NCBI GenBank assembly: GCA_016126655.1
Contig: CP065955.1
Coordinates: forward strand, 372,001-436,000
From: Aerococcaceae bacterium zg-1292
GTDB lineage: Bacteria > Bacillota > Bacilli > Lactobacillales > Aerococcaceae
Reading direction: 5' to 3'
Length of the DNA stretch: 64,000 bases
The position numbers were made by a program, and so were the translations under genes. Positions 1 to 9,592 of this stretch are shown one piece after another; position 1 is the stretch's first letter; the number at the start of each line of letters is the position of its first letter. The notes below the pieces were generated by a model. That model had not been told where the DNA came from, searched no databases, and was given only the letters and a program-made list of their open reading frames with translations.

Positions 1-235
1 AGAATATCCGTCCACACTCATTTGCGGCGAGAGAAACCGAACAAGGCAGAATGAGGTCAAAAAAGCACATCAGCACTCTAAGGGAATGAAAGGTGGACGC
101 GGTTTTGATTGATTGACTCTGACAGTAACGAGAAATCTTCACGGAAATATCGCAATTTTAGTAGAGAAAATGAGCAGGCTATTATATAATAATGATAGGA
201 TTTTTAATTTGGAGCAGACAGCGGGTGAATGATGG
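1..235. other. Non-coding left edge of window
   Basis: I see no convincing gene here. A TATAAT-like stretch around 182-190 (tattatataataatg) could be the -10 of the membrane-protein gene at 236, but no good -35 lies 16-18 bases upstream. Confidence 0.4.
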
Positions 236-1390
236 ATGAATCGATTTGGTGTATCAAACATAACATTTTTTTATTGTTTAGTAACAATGTGTATTATTTT
301 GCCTTTTTATATTAGTGGACCAATGTTTATAGGAGCTGTCGGATATTTGCTATGGCAACAACGCAAGGACTGGGCTACCTTTTTGTATCAATCACAAGAC
401 TGGTGGTGGTTTATCTTATTCGCCCTCGTCAGTGCTATATTTAATTTCAATGTAAAAGGGAGTTTACTGCCAATTGCATTTTTTTCCTTCACGTATTTAG
501 TCTTTAGTTATCGTAGACAGGTTACGTTGAAGCTATATCGTCTATTGATGAAAGTCATAAGTGTATCGGGTGGAATAACGAGTATCCATGCGATATGGAC
601 CTATTGGCGCTACATTGACGAGCATCATTATGGTTGGCGCTATCTATTCACCGAACCGAATCCTCAATTTCGTGCCGAGTCGTTTTTCTTTAATGCTAAT
701 TATTTTGGACTGTTTCTAGTAATGACGATATTGGTCAGCGTGTACTGGCTAATAATTGCGACGAAGTGGTGGGAGTATGTACTGATTAGTTGTATATTAT
801 CGTTAAATGGCATTGCTGTATTGTTGACTGCCTCGCGGATGTTAATACCGACTATTGTAGTCAGTGTATTTTTATTGGTGTTGCTTATCAAACCAAAAAT
901 TGCCTGGGTATTATTGATATTAGGACTGATTGGACTAGGTGCTATCTTGATTAAACCAAGTTTATTTCCACGATTTACTTCATTAGCTTATGGTCTAGAA
1001 GACCGTTTTATGATTTGGCAAAATGGCTGGCGTATCTTTAAAACACGGCCATTAACCGGTCGAGGTGCTTTTGCGTATCTGAATTTGTATTACTTATTTA
1101 CAGATAAAGCAGATATGCATTCGCATCAATTGGTGATTGATTTGTTAGCAAATTACGGATTGCTTGGTGTGATGCTCTTAGTTAATGCCCTAGTGCCATT
1201 TATACGCAGTATCATGCATCAATTACGTACCCGAGAAGGTATAAAAGAAGTAGCGCTAGTTACCGCAACGCTCTGTGCAGTTCTTGTTCATGGATTAATG
1301 GATGTATCACTAGTTTGGCTGCAGACAGCCTATGTATGCTTGATGATAGTTAGTGTGCCGTTAGACCGATTTTCTGATGGAAATTATTAG
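236..1390 (+). CDS. O-antigen ligase / polymerase-like (Wzy_C) membrane protein
   Basis: A 384-residue polytopic membrane protein with about 10-12 hydrophobic helices. A large loop near residues 130-150 carries the motif FTEPNPQFRAESFFFNANYFG, and a second loop at about 255-300 carries RFMIWQNGWRIFKTRPLTGRGAFAYLNLYY and MHSHQLVIDLLANYGLLG. The N-A-N-Y, R..W..G...F...P..G.G and H-x-H...L..YG..G patterns are those of the O-antigen ligase/Wzy_C family, which joins undecaprenyl-linked glycans or polymerises them at the outer face of the membrane. The gene stands alone with no polysaccharide genes beside it, so the glycan is unknown. The start at 236 follows a weak GGGTG; no earlier start is better. 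Confidence 0.7.
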   Translation: MNRFGVSNITFFYCLVTMCIILPFYISGPMFIGAVGYLLWQQRKDWATFLYQSQDWWWFILFALVSAIFNFNVKGSLLPIAFFSFTYLVFSYRRQVTLKLYRLLMKVISVSGGITSIHAIWTYWRYIDEHHYGWRYLFTEPNPQFRAESFFFNANYFGLFLVMTILVSVYWLIIATKWWEYVLISCILSLNGIAVLLTASRMLIPTIVVSVFLLVLLIKPKIAWVLLILGLIGLGAILIKPSLFPRFTSLAYGLEDRFMIWQNGWRIFKTRPLTGRGAFAYLNLYYLFTDKADMHSHQLVIDLLANYGLLGVMLLVNALVPFIRSIMHQLRTREGIKEVALVTATLCAVLVHGLMDVSLVWLQTAYVCLMIVSVPLDRFSDGNY

Positions 1391-1886
1391 CGTAGGCAGT
1401 CGAGTTTAATTCTTGAAGCGAAGGTCACAAAACTATTTGTGTGCGTCAAGAACTATGTGAAGTGGATGGACAATCCGAGAAACTTGTGAAGGCAAATACA
1501 GATGCCGATTACTTTACAAGAAGTTTTTCTAGCCAAAGCTATTTTTAAAGCTGAAGACATTTTTACGATGAAGGATGAAAAAGCGCGGTGGTAGGATATT
1601 CGCTTGTTGAAGTTTATCTTTGGAGTTCCATTTGGAGGATGATACCGATTCATTAGATAACGACTATCGTTGCGACTAAGCAAAAGATTAAATACAAAGA
1701 ACGAAGATGCGGATGATAAACCGGTCAATGCATGGCGTTCTCATGCGCACATATTCCATCCAAATTAGATTAATGATGTGCAATAATTGGCGGATTAATG
1801 CTTGCAAGAGCCGATATAGGTGTATGATTTAGATAGTTAAAAAGAGAAATGCGGTTTTCTATAACAAAAGTATTTTCAAAAAGTTG
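1391..1886. other. Intergenic region with decayed interspersed repeat
   Basis: No gene is supported. The stretch 1443-1482 (gcgtcaagaactatgtgaag onward) is a decayed copy of the right half of the repeat family seen intact at 10024-10136 and 40610-40725. A 91-codon open frame on the minus strand over 1453-1728 has no recognisable features and I do not call it. Confidence 0.5.
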
Positions 1887-1915
1887 TTGCATCGCCCAAT
1901 ATTATATGTTAAGAT
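1887..1915 (+). promoter_or_regulatory. Promoter of infC-rpmI-rplT
   Basis: TTGCAT at 1887-1892 and TAAGAT at 1910-1915 are separated by exactly 17 bases. The promoter lies about 195 bases upstream of the infC start, leaving room for a long 5' leader. Confidence 0.6.
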
Positions 1916-2028
1916 GTAAAAGTTGAGAAAAACAAGTAGAAACCGCCGTTTCTCGCCAGACATGATTGAGGCATGTTGGCAAATATTATACGATAGTCAT
2001 GTATTTGGCTTGTGTACAGAATACGGCG

Positions 2029-2057
2029 AGTTTAACGAAAGTTAAACTGGCTTTTTT
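2029..2057 (+). terminator. Leader attenuator upstream of infC
   Basis: AGTTTAAC (2029-2036), a gaaa tetraloop, and GTTAAACT (2041-2048) form a perfect 8-bp hairpin, followed by ggc and six T (2052-2057). It lies inside the leader 50 bases before the infC start. Known: in Firmicutes the infC-rpmI-rplT leader (L20 leader) is regulated by L20 binding and premature termination. The position and shape fit that mechanism; the antiterminator pairing was not worked out. Confidence 0.7.
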
Positions 2058-2109
2058 ATTGCATCGCGGAAACTACTTGCCGCTCAAGAAAATTATGGAG
2101 GTGGACTGT

Positions 2110-2628
2110 ATCGTTAAAGAATTACCAATTAACGAAGAAATCCGAGCACGCGAATTACGTGTGATTGGTGGAGATGGTGAACAAATCGGAGTGAAATCAT
2201 TGAATGATGCGTTAACCATTGCAGAATCTTTCGGACTTGACTTAGTATTAGTATCGCCACAAGCACAACCACCTGTTGCCAGAATCATGGATTACGGTAA
2301 GTATCGATACGAAATGCAAAAGAAAGAGAAAGAACAACGTAAAAACCAAAAAATCATAACAGTGAAAGAAGTAAGATTGAGTCCTTCAATTGAAGACCAC
2401 GACTACAATACTAAATTGCGTCAAGCGATTAAGTTCTTGGAAAGTGGGGACAAAGTAAAAGCAAGCATTCGTTTTAGAGGGCGTGCCATTACACATAAAG
2501 ATTTAGGACGTGAAGTCTTAGAAGATTTCATTGAAGATACAAAAGAAGTATCAACTGTTGAGTCTCAACCAAAAATGGATGGGCGCAGTATGTTTATCAT
2601 GCTAGCACCGAATAAATCAGCAGAATAA
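2110..2628 (+). CDS. infC: Translation initiation factor IF-3, ATC start
   Basis: Binds the 30S subunit, prevents 50S joining and checks the start codon. The protein begins at a rare ATC: GGAGGTGG (2097-2104) sits 5 bases before it and gives about 172 residues, the usual IF-3 length. In-frame ATG (2095) and GTG (2101) overlap that Shine-Dalgarno and are unlikely. Rare infC starts are typical because IF-3 represses its own non-canonical start. Domains: N-terminal IF3_N with the conserved [12 protein letters not shown] and GEQIGVKS stretch, a lysine-rich linker ([11 protein letters not shown]), and IF3_C with KEVRLSP and [14 protein letters not shown]. First gene of the infC-rpmI-rplT operon. 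Confidence 0.93.
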   Translation: MVKELPINEEIRARELRVIGGDGEQIGVKSLNDALTIAESFGLDLVLVSPQAQPPVARIMDYGKYRYEMQKKEKEQRKNQKIITVKEVRLSPSIEDHDYNTKLRQAIKFLESGDKVKASIRFRGRAITHKDLGREVLEDFIEDTKEVSTVESQPKMDGRSMFIMLAPNKSAE

Positions 2629-2650
2629 TATTTTTTCAGGAGGAATTATC

Positions 2651-2848
2651 ATGCCAAAACAAAAAACTCACCGCGGATTAGCAAAACGCGTTAAACGTAC
2701 AGGTTCAGGTAAATTAAAACGTGCTAAAGCATACCGTAGCCACTTAGCACCACATAAATCTACAAAACAAAAACGTCACTTACGTAAAGCTGGTTTGGTT
2801 CACGCAACAGATTACAAGCGTGTTAAACAAATGATTTCAGCACTATAA
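2651..2848 (+). CDS. rpmI: 50S ribosomal protein L35
   Basis: A 65-residue, strongly basic protein starting [20 protein letters not shown], the L35 signature. It sits 22 bases after infC behind AGGAGG and 29 bases before rplT, the invariant Firmicutes order. Codon use is strongly biased to CGT/AAA-type codons, as expected for a ribosomal gene. Confidence 0.97.
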   Translation: MPKQKTHRGLAKRVKRTGSGKLKRAKAYRSHLAPHKSTKQKRHLRKAGLVHATDYKRVKQMISAL

Positions 2849-2877
2849 TTCTAAATAATTCAAGGAGGTAATGAAAC

Positions 2878-3234
2878 ATGGCACGTGTTAAAGGTGGATA
2901 TGTTACTCGTCAACGTCGTAAACGTACATTAAAATTAGCTAAAGGTTACTATGGAGCAAAAAGCGTATTATTCAAAACTGCTAAACAGCAAGTAATGAAA
3001 TCATACACTTATGCATACCGTGACCGTCGTCAGAAAAAACGTGACTTCCGTCGCTTATGGATTACTCGTATCAATGCAGCTGCTCGTATGAACGGCATCA
3101 GCTATTCAGTATTAATGAATGGTTTGAAAAAAGCAGGCATCGAAGTAAACCGTAAAATGTTATCTGAATTAGCAATCAACGATGCTGAAGCATTTACTGC
3201 ATTAGTAGACCAAGCTAAAAAAGCATTAGCATAA
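2878..3234 (+). CDS. rplT: 50S ribosomal protein L20
   Basis: A 118-residue basic protein ([20 protein letters not shown], later [15 protein letters not shown]), full length for L20. It is needed early in 50S assembly and is the likely autogenous repressor of the operon through the leader upstream of infC. Ribosome binding site AAGGAGG at 2862-2868. Last gene of the operon, followed by a strong terminator. Confidence 0.97.
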   Translation: MARVKGGYVTRQRRKRTLKLAKGYYGAKSVLFKTAKQQVMKSYTYAYRDRRQKKRDFRRLWITRINAAARMNGISYSVLMNGLKKAGIEVNRKMLSELAINDAEAFTALVDQAKKALA

Positions 3235-3277
3235 TAGATAGTGCAACAATGAGTGGTTTGAAATGAACCACAGCAGA

Positions 3278-3317
3278 AAGACACCTTTGTGAGTTTAAAC
3301 CCACAAAGGTGTCTTTT
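3278..3317 (+). terminator. Rho-independent terminator of infC-rpmI-rplT
   Basis: AAGACACCTTTGTG (3279-3291) pairs with CACAAAGGTGTCTT (3302-3315) around a 10-base loop and runs into T. It lies 44 bases after the rplT stop. Confidence 0.85.
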
Positions 3318-3354
3318 GAAGGTGCGCCATTTTATAGCTCATAGGATTTGGCAC

Positions 3355-3552
3355 ACTAATAGTGCGAGTGAGGGTGCCCTGGCTCGAACCACTGGAGCGG
3401 ATAGCGCCGAAGCGCCAAGGTGCTTCAAGTTCTACGTGAAGTGGATGCCGAGCTAACCCGAGCGAGCCGGCATACAAATAGTGCGAACGAGAGCGCCGAA
3501 ACCTAAAGGCACTTCAAGTTCTACGTGAAGTGACTGTCGAGCCAACTCAAAC
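3355..3552. repeat. Interspersed hairpin repeat, two tandem partial copies
   Basis: The first copy (3355-3472) has the family layout: gtgcgagtgaggg, CTGGCTCGA, actggagc, GAAGCGC, GtGCTTC, aagtggatg, CGAGC, acccgagcgagcc. The second (3478-3552) keeps only the edges and the right arm (cttcaagttctacgtgaagtg, TCGAGCC). Compared with the copy at 10024-10136 the inner stem carries one mismatch. It is visibly GC-richer than the flanks. The minus-strand open frame it creates is a by-product of the repeat. Confidence 0.75.
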
Positions 3553-3561
3553 GCGAATTAA

Positions 3562-3598
3562 AAAAAGCATCAGTACCAAAAAGGTAATGATGCTTTTT
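3562..3598. terminator. Bidirectional terminator before DUF1827 gene
   Basis: AAAAAGCATCA (3562-3572) and TGATGCTTTTT (3588-3598) are perfect inverted repeats with A and T tracts outside, so the hairpin can stop transcription from either side. It mainly serves the minus-strand gene ending at 3609. Confidence 0.8.
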
Positions 3599-3608
3599 CA
3601 TCTATTAT

Positions 3609-3884
3609 TTAACGTAATTCAATTTCGATGAAGTTGTGGCCATGCAAAATTTCTAAATCCTTTATGTTGCAATTAGGGAACAACTTGTTAATGACAAAAT
3701 CAATTTCTCGTTCTCGCACTGGACGTGTTTTATTTATAATAACGAGGTTTTGATGTGTCGATGCTTTCGTATTAATGACCGTACTTTTTCCTAGAGAAAA
3801 TACACGCACAGATTCGGTATCTGTATTTTCTAGTTGGTGGTGTACAAGGTCAGAGTGACTGTTGGTAACATCAATTAATTTCAT
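3609..3884 (-). CDS. DUF1827 family protein
   Basis: A 91-residue soluble protein beginning MKLIDVTNSHSDLVHHQLEN, which I recognise as the DUF1827 family of lactic acid bacteria. The family's function is not known to me. No membrane segment or signal peptide is present; the middle is basic (NKTRPVREREIDF). The start is supported by AAAGGAGC upstream on the minus strand. It is single-gene and divergent from ptsHI. Confidence 0.7.
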   Translation of the reverse strand: MKLIDVTNSHSDLVHHQLENTDTESVRVFSLGKSTVINTKASTHQNLVIINKTRPVREREIDFVINKLFPNCNIKDLEILHGHNFIEIELR

Positions 3885-4378
3885 ATGATTATAGCTCCTT
3901 TTTTAGCTAGCATGGGCAGATTTGATAAAAATGTATGTCGAATAGACGGACTCTTGCGATGATTTAACAAGTCAAGTCAAAATACCCGTGCGCGCACGTA
4001 GTGATTCAATGCTAAAATAGCGGTGTAAATAATAAAAATATCCTTAAAATTGAGTGGATTGTTGTAAAAAAATTCGCTTAATCGATTACTAACTGTAAAT
4101 TGCTTACCTCTAATTATAATCTTCTTTAAGTAAAAATAATAGTCTTATGACTAAAAATTGTGAAATATTTTCAGAAAGCAGTTTAATTTCCAGTGAATTA
4201 AATGAAAACGTTTAATTTTTCAGCAAAAGTGCCGATAAAAACAGGAAAAATTGCATCAAAATAGTGGTTTAAGGTTGTTCAAATACAAAAAAAATGGTAT
4301 TCTTAACTATGATAGGGTGTATTTGAGGGAATCAGATAGACTCTGAACAAACTATTTTTTTAAAAGGGGTATTGTATT
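3885..4378. promoter_or_regulatory. ptsHI upstream region with putative cre site
   Basis: This 490-base AT-rich region separates the divergent DUF1827 and ptsH genes and holds no gene. At 4203-4216 tgaaaacgtttaat matches the CcpA catabolite-response element consensus (TGWAANCGNTNWCA) except at its last two bases. TTGTTC near 4274 and TATTCT 17 bases downstream are a possible promoter. Catabolite control of ptsHI is plausible but unproven. Confidence 0.45.
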
Positions 4379-4645
4379 ATGGAAAAGAAAGAATTTCATG
4401 TAGTAGCTGAAACAGGAATCCACGCACGTCCTGCAACTTTATTAGTTCAAACTGCGAGCAAGTTTTCTTCAGATTTAAACTTAGAATATAAAGGTAAATC
4501 AGTTAACTTAAAATCAATCATGGGCGTTATGTCTTTAGGTGTTGGTCAAGGTGCTGACGTTACTATTACAGCTGAAGGTGCTGACGAAGCGGAAGCAATC
4601 GCAGCAGTTGCTGAAACAATGAAAAACGAAGGATTAGCAAACTAA
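4379..4645 (+). CDS. ptsH: Phosphocarrier protein HPr
   Basis: An 88-residue HPr of the sugar phosphotransferase system. His15 lies in TGIHARPAT (residues 13-21), phosphorylated by EI, and Ser46 in LKSIMGVMS is the HPr-kinase site that makes P-Ser-HPr, the CcpA co-repressor. Ribosome binding site AAAAGGGG. ptsI follows after one base, so the two are co-transcribed. Codon use is highly biased, indicating strong expression. Confidence 0.98.
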   Translation: MEKKEFHVVAETGIHARPATLLVQTASKFSSDLNLEYKGKSVNLKSIMGVMSLGVGQGADVTITAEGADEAEAIAAVAETMKNEGLAN

Positions 4646-4646
4646 T

Positions 4647-6383
4647 ATGAGTACAGTGAAATTAACTGGGATTGCAGCGAGTGATGGCATTGCTATTGCT
4701 CCTGTTTATCTTTTAACCGAGCCTGACTTACGTTTTGAGACAAAACAGACGGAAGATAGCCAAGCTGAAATTGCACGTTTGGAAGCTGCGTATGCTCAAG
4801 CGATTACTGAAGTTTCAAAAATTCGTGATATCGCAAAAGAATCATTAGGTGCTGAGGAAGCCCAAGTATTCGAAGCGCATTTATTAGTTTTACAAGATCC
4901 GGAATTTACTGACCAAGTAAAAAATCATATTGAAACAGAAAAAGTAAATGCTGAAGCAGCTTTACATCAAGTATCTACATTCTTTATTAATTTATTTGCC
5001 GGGATGGAAGATAATCCTTATATGCAAGAACGTGCAGCAGATATCAAAGATGTTTCTGAACGCGTATTAGCAGCATTGTTGGGTGTAAAATTACCAAGTC
5101 CAGCAACGATTGATGAAGAAGTGATTGTGATTGCTCATGACTTAACACCAAGTGATACAGCGCAATTAAACAAACAATTTGTAAAAGCATTTGTAACGAA
5201 CATCGGTGGACGGACATCGCATTCAGCAATTATGGCGCGTTCATTGGAAATTCCAGCAATTGTTGGGACAAAAAATGTTACTGAAATCGTAAAAGATGGC
5301 GATGTATTAATCGTTGATGCTTTGGAAGGTGTTGTATTAGTGAATCCATCGCAAGATGAAATAGCACAATACCAAGAAAAAGCAGCAGCCTATGATGCAC
5401 AAAAAGCAGAATGGGAAAAATTAGTAGCTGCACCGTCAGTGACAAAAGATGGTCATCATGTTGAATTAGCTGCCAATATCGGTACACCAAAAGATGTTAA
5501 AGGTGTGTTAGAAAATGGAGCGGAAGGTATCGGTTTATACCGTACAGAATTCTTGTATATGGACGCATCTGATTTTCCTACAGAAGATGAACAATACGAA
5601 GCGTATAAAGCAGTATTGGAATCAATGGATGGTAAAGGTGTAGTCGTACGTACGATGGACATTGGTGGGGATAAAGAGTTACCTTACTTAACATTACCAC
5701 GTGAAATGAATCCATTTTTAGGTTATCGTGCGATTCGTATTTCATTGGACCGCACCGATATGTTTAAAACGCAATTACGAGCATTATTACGTGCTTCGGT
5801 TCATGGTAACTTACGTATCATGTTCCCAATGATTGCGACTCTAGCAGAATTCCGTTCAGCTAAAGCGGTCTTAGATGTAACAAAAGCTGAATTAGTCAAA
5901 GAAGGTGTTGCAGTTTCAGAAGATATCCAAGTTGGTATTATGATTGAAATTCCTGCAGCAGCTGTCTTAGCACACCAATTTGCTAAGGAAGTTGATTTCT
6001 TCTCAATTGGAACAAATGATTTAATTCAATACACGATGGCTGCAGACCGTATGAATGAACAAGTTTCATACTTATATCAACCATATAATCCATCTATTTT
6101 AACATTGATTAAACATGTTATTGATGCTTCTCATAAAGAAGGTAAATGGACAGGTATGTGTGGTGAGATGGCGGGTGACCAAACAGCTGTGCCATTATTA
6201 TTAGGTATGGGATTAGATGAGTTTTCTATGAGTGCTACTAGTGTATTAAAAACGCGTAGCTTGATTAGCAAATTAAACTTAACAGATATGCAAGCTTTAG
6301 CAGATAAAGCGATTAATGAATGTACAACAGCGGAAGAAGTTGTTGAATTAGTGAATGCAGCGGTTGAAGCTGCGAATGCATAA
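4647..6383 (+). CDS. ptsI: PTS Enzyme I (phosphoenolpyruvate-protein phosphotransferase)
   Basis: A 578-residue full-length EI, which takes phosphate from PEP to HPr. It has an N-terminal HPr-binding domain, the phosphohistidine loop [13 protein letters not shown] (about 184-196, active His in TSH), and a C-terminal PEP-binding TIM barrel with [20 protein letters not shown] and the catalytic Cys in GMCGEMAGD (about 500). It starts one base after the ptsH stop; its AAGGA lies inside the end of ptsH. Confidence 0.98.
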   Translation: MSTVKLTGIAASDGIAIAPVYLLTEPDLRFETKQTEDSQAEIARLEAAYAQAITEVSKIRDIAKESLGAEEAQVFEAHLLVLQDPEFTDQVKNHIETEKVNAEAALHQVSTFFINLFAGMEDNPYMQERAADIKDVSERVLAALLGVKLPSPATIDEEVIVIAHDLTPSDTAQLNKQFVKAFVTNIGGRTSHSAIMARSLEIPAIVGTKNVTEIVKDGDVLIVDALEGVVLVNPSQDEIAQYQEKAAAYDAQKAEWEKLVAAPSVTKDGHHVELAANIGTPKDVKGVLENGAEGIGLYRTEFLYMDASDFPTEDEQYEAYKAVLESMDGKGVVVRTMDIGGDKELPYLTLPREMNPFLGYRAIRISLDRTDMFKTQLRALLRASVHGNLRIMFPMIATLAEFRSAKAVLDVTKAELVKEGVAVSEDIQVGIMIEIPAAAVLAHQFAKEVDFFSIGTNDLIQYTMAADRMNEQVSYLYQPYNPSILTLIKHVIDASHKEGKWTGMCGEMAGDQTAVPLLLGMGLDEFSMSATSVLKTRSLISKLNLTDMQALADKAINECTTAEEVVELVNAAVEAANA

Positions 6384-6394
6384 TTGATATGGAA

Positions 6395-6417
6395 GTCGAG
6401 CATTGCTCGGCTTTTTT
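6395..6417 (+). terminator. Terminator of ptsHI
   Basis: GTCGAGCA (6395-6402) pairs with TGCTCGGC (6404-6411), with one G-T pair, and is followed by six T. It lies 11 bases after the ptsI stop. Confidence 0.8.
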
Positions 6418-6597
6418 GTAATCTCTGAGGACTATGTGAATTGGCTAAGTCGTATTACTTTGAATGAATGAAACGAACTGAAATTTTATAGTGCATTTTT
6501 AAAACGCGAATCAAATCAAATGTATTTGAAAAAATATAAAATAAGGCGTCTTTTACATTTTGCCTTACTGTTGTGGTTCGTATATACAAGACAACAA

Positions 6598-6632
6598 AAC
6601 ACACGAAAACCAAAGGCTTTCGTGTGTTATTT
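6598..6632 (-). terminator. Terminator of the small secreted-protein operon
   Basis: ACACACGAAA (6599-6608) and TTTCGTGTGT (6618-6627) are perfect inverted repeats. Read on the minus strand the hairpin is followed by TTTTG. It overlaps the stop codon of the 61-residue gene. Confidence 0.7.
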
Positions 6633-6812
6633 CTTATCTTTAAACAGCCAAACTATAAATAGTATCCATAAAAACAAAATAATTATTTTGACAAAAAATG
6701 GAAGATGAGTGGCGTTGGGTAGGTAGTTATACCATTTTATATTGGTAAAAAAATGTATAATTGATGTTATACTAAAGAATATAACAAATAAAATTCTTAA
6801 TTTTTCCTTCAT
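6627..6812 (-). CDS. Small two-helix membrane protein, possible immunity partner
   Basis: A 61-residue protein with two strongly hydrophobic segments (about 7-23 and 40-57) and a lysine-rich tail FKDKK. I do not recognise a family. It starts two bases after the stop of the secreted protein at 6815-7270 and lacks its own clear Shine-Dalgarno, so it is probably translated by coupling. A tiny secreted protein followed by a small membrane protein is the arrangement of bacteriocin and immunity pairs, but no bacteriocin family motif is visible, so that role is only a suggestion. Confidence 0.5.
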   Translation of the reverse strand: MKEKLRILFVIFFSITSIIHFFTNIKWYNYLPNATHLPFFVKIIILFLWILFIVWLFKDKK

Positions 6813-6814
6813 TA

Positions 6815-7270
6815 TTAAAATAGGATAAACATGATAGATTTAGCTGTCCAATAAGCTACATCTTTGTTCCATCCGCTCCGCAATAAAAATCGTGCCATAC
6901 CTTCCTCTAGATTATCTTGCCAGCCAAATAAGAAGTCAGTAATCTCAGCAAGGGATTTTTGTCCTAATTTTTGTGCATGTAGTCTAGCTGCTTTTTTTAC
7001 AATGGCTACTTTTGACCTAAATGTTGATTCTCCGTTTAGTTTTTCATGTAAAATATTTTGTAAATCTTGATAAGAGAACATACCACTTTGAATTAATGCA
7101 TTAAAATCTTGTTTTTCGCGCTTTGATAGTAACTTATAATTATCAGATAATAAAATATCCTGCGTTATTTCTGATGTTACAGGCGTTTCTTGGGCAGAGA
7201 TTAAGATGGGGGTAAAGATAGCGGATGATATGATTGACGTCGTTGCGAATAGGATTATTGATTTTTTCAT
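6815..7270 (-). CDS. Small secreted protein with hydrophobic tail, unknown function
   Basis: A 151-residue protein with a clear signal peptide (MKKSIILFATTSIISSAIFT, probable cleavage after ILISA at about 26). The mature part is helical and charged, with a lysine/alanine-rich stretch (AIVKKAARLHAQKLGQKS) and an aromatic, hydrophobic C-terminus (RSGWNKDVAYWTAKSIMFILF). I recognise no domain. Shine-Dalgarno AAGGAGGGAATCCT supports the start. Partner gene 6627-6812 follows. A secreted toxin or bacteriocin precursor is one reading; a cell-wall protein is another. Confidence 0.6.
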   Translation of the reverse strand: MKKSIILFATTSIISSAIFTPILISAQETPVTSEITQDILLSDNYKLLSKREKQDFNALIQSGMFSYQDLQNILHEKLNGESTFRSKVAIVKKAARLHAQKLGQKSLAEITDFLFGWQDNLEEGMARFLLRSGWNKDVAYWTAKSIMFILF

Positions 7271-7299
7271 AGGATTCCCTCCTTAATTTAATTGTATTT

Positions 7300-7334
<35 letters not shown>

Positions 7335-7532
7335 CAAGCGTATTAAAAAAGTTTAATCCAAATTTCACTAAACATATGTTGTTTTATTATATTTATAATG
7401 TTTTCATTGTTTGTAAATAAAACATATATGTCTTTTGTGTGAAGAAGTTATAATAAAGGGTGTGATACCTATTTTAAAAGAAAAAACGAGGGTAATTTTT
7501 GGAATTACCTTAAAAATGATGAGGTGGCAAAT

Positions 7533-7964
7533 ATGATTATTCGAACAATACAGGTAAGCGATGCGTCAGCAATTCAAAGAATCAATGCAGTAGAACTGGG
7601 TTACACTATCTCAGCTGAACAGTTAGAACAGCGTATCAGAACACTTGTTGATGATTGTCAACATTATATTTTTGTCGCAGAAATGGACCAACAAGTGGTT
7701 GGCTACGTTCATGCACAGCGTTACGATAGCTTACTAACGGAGCAGGCGTGGCTCAATATTATGGCGTTAGCCGTTGACTCAAAATACCAAGGCCAGACGA
7801 TAGGTATAACCTTAATGTCAACGGTTGAAACACTGGCTCAGCAACAAAAATACGGTGGCATTCGCCTTAATTCGGGCGCACAGCGATTAGCAGCGCATCG
7901 TTTTTACGAACATATCGGATACACTGACGACAAAACGCAACGACGTTTTGCGAAGCGATTCTAG
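7533..7964 (+). CDS. GNAT family N-acetyltransferase
   Basis: A 143-residue single-domain GNAT enzyme, predicted to transfer acetyl from acetyl-CoA to an amine. The acetyl-CoA loop is degenerate in the usual place (VDSKYQGQTIGITLMSTVE, about 88-106, Q/R-x-x-G-x-G/A pattern as QGQTIG), followed by a C-terminal AHRFYEHIGY typical of the fold. I choose ATG 7533 because GAGGTGG (7521-7527) precedes it; the in-frame GTG at 7524 lies within that site. The substrate cannot be told. Confidence 0.8.
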   Translation: MIIRTIQVSDASAIQRINAVELGYTISAEQLEQRIRTLVDDCQHYIFVAEMDQQVVGYVHAQRYDSLLTEQAWLNIMALAVDSKYQGQTIGITLMSTVETLAQQQKYGGIRLNSGAQRLAAHRFYEHIGYTDDKTQRRFAKRF

Positions 7965-8061
7965 CGGTTAGTGTTATCGCTATTCAGAGTTACCCGCAAA
8001 TAACATGTCGTCTATTCTCTCAACCCAAAGTCTGATTTTAGCCGAACAATAAAAAAAGTGC

Positions 8062-8090
8062 TTTCCATTTTAGATGAAATTTTTTATAAT
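8062..8090 (+). promoter_or_regulatory. Promoter of GT4 glycosyltransferase gene
   Basis: TTTCCA (8062-8067) and TATAAT (8085-8090) with a 17-base spacer, about 117 bases before the gene. Confidence 0.55.
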
Positions 8091-8206
8091 GATAATACAG
8101 AGCTGAAAATGTAATGATTATTCAGTAGGAAGTTTGATGAATGGAACAGGTGAGTGACCCGGCAGAATAAATGAAGTAAAATGTTGAAGACGAGAGAGGT
8201 GACGAG

Positions 8207-9442
8207 ATGAACATTGGACTATTTACCGATACCTATTTTCCGCAAGTGAGTGGGGTGTCTACATCCATTAAGTCATTGCGAGATGAATTGGTACGGCAAG
8301 GTCATTTTGTAGTGATATTTACGACTACGGACCCTAATGCTACAGACCGTGCAGATGAGACGATTATTCGCTTGCCTAGCATCCCGTTTGTTAGTTTTGA
8401 AGACCGCCGTATCGCCTACGCAGGATTTGATAAGGCGTTACGAGCTGCGCGCCGTTTTAAGTTAGATTTGATTCATACGCATACGGAATTTTCGCTCGGT
8501 CTCAGCGGCTTATATGTGGCGAGTCGGATGAAAATACCGGTGATTCATACTTATCATACCTTATATGAGAAGTATACGCATTACATTTTGGATGGAGATT
8601 TGATTCAAGCCAAACATGTGGGGGCATTAACTAAATTGTTTTGTAATCAAGTCGATGGAATCATTGTACCGAGCGAGATGACTTATGAAAAATTAAGAGA
8701 ATATGGTATTAAAAGTGATATCCGTGTCATTCCTACAGGAGTAAAAATTCCAGTGTATAACGATACACGAGTGCAGGCTTTAAAAGAACGTTACCAAGTG
8801 GCGGACAATGATGTTTTATTTCTATCCTTATCACGTCTATCAAAAGAAAAAAGCTTAGACAAAGTCATTGAAGCCTTCGCAGAAATAGAACAAGTGATTC
8901 CTCATGCGCGCCTTTTATTTGTCGGTGATGGTCCAGCGCGTGAAGAGTTAGAAATACAAGCGCAAGAAACCTCGAATAAAATAGAATTTGTTGGAGAAGT
9001 AAACCACAGTGAAGTCAGTGACTATTATCAATTATGTGATATCTATTTAAATGCGAGTGAGTCAGAAACACAAGGTCTAACCTACTTAGAAGCGTTTGCA
9101 AACCGTTTGCCGATTATTGCAAAACGCAATCCGTATCTGGAGTCTTTAATGCCAGAAGCCTGTTTTGGTGAGCTGTTTGACGAAGAACGTAGTTTAGCAC
9201 AAACAGCCGTTTATTTTCATCAGGAGATGGAAGAAGGACACATCATGCCGATTGATACGAAAGCACTGAACGCAATATCTGTCGAAACCTTTGGTAACCG
9301 CGTGATGACGTATTATCAAGATGTTTCTGGTAAGAAAAAACATTCCTTGTTTAATATACCAGATATTGTGATGCCACGCTTAAAGAACTTGATTCGAGAC
9401 GTCGTATTAGGACCGGAAAAAGATTCCTCTGAGATGCCATGA
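8207..9442 (+). CDS. GT4 glycosyltransferase, 1,2-diacylglycerol 3-glucosyltransferase type
   Basis: A 411-residue GT-B enzyme. The N-terminal half opens MNIGLFTDTYFPQVSGVSTS, the acceptor-side signature of the diacylglycerol glucosyltransferases that make glycolipid anchors for lipoteichoic acid. The C-terminal half has LFVGDGPAREELE and the EX7E region SESETQGLTYLEAFA (about 284-298) that binds the UDP-sugar. It is peripheral at the cytoplasmic membrane face by family precedent. Ribosome binding site AGAGAGGTGACG. It is a single gene; in many relatives a second glycolipid synthase lies next to it, but not here. Confidence 0.85.
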   Translation: MNIGLFTDTYFPQVSGVSTSIKSLRDELVRQGHFVVIFTTTDPNATDRADETIIRLPSIPFVSFEDRRIAYAGFDKALRAARRFKLDLIHTHTEFSLGLSGLYVASRMKIPVIHTYHTLYEKYTHYILDGDLIQAKHVGALTKLFCNQVDGIIVPSEMTYEKLREYGIKSDIRVIPTGVKIPVYNDTRVQALKERYQVADNDVLFLSLSRLSKEKSLDKVIEAFAEIEQVIPHARLLFVGDGPAREELEIQAQETSNKIEFVGEVNHSEVSDYYQLCDIYLNASESETQGLTYLEAFANRLPIIAKRNPYLESLMPEACFGELFDEERSLAQTAVYFHQEMEEGHIMPIDTKALNAISVETFGNRVMTYYQDVSGKKKHSLFNIPDIVMPRLKNLIRDVVLGPEKDSSEMP

Positions 9443-9592
9443 CACGGTAAAAAATTGAAAAAAATAAAGGACAATTCTTGCAATTTAAGGAGATTTTGTT
9501 AACATAGTGTATGTGAGCTTTTTATAAGGGTTCAGTGGGAGAATCACACTGTATTTAGCCGTGCAAATCTTTTAAAAGAAAGGAATGTTTCA

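Noticed and set aside
1453..1728. 91-residue minus-strand open frame
   Set aside because: No ribosome binding site, no domain, low-complexity composition.
3295..3477. 60-residue minus-strand open frame
   Set aside because: Lies wholly in the interspersed repeat; similar frames occur in the other copies without start signals.
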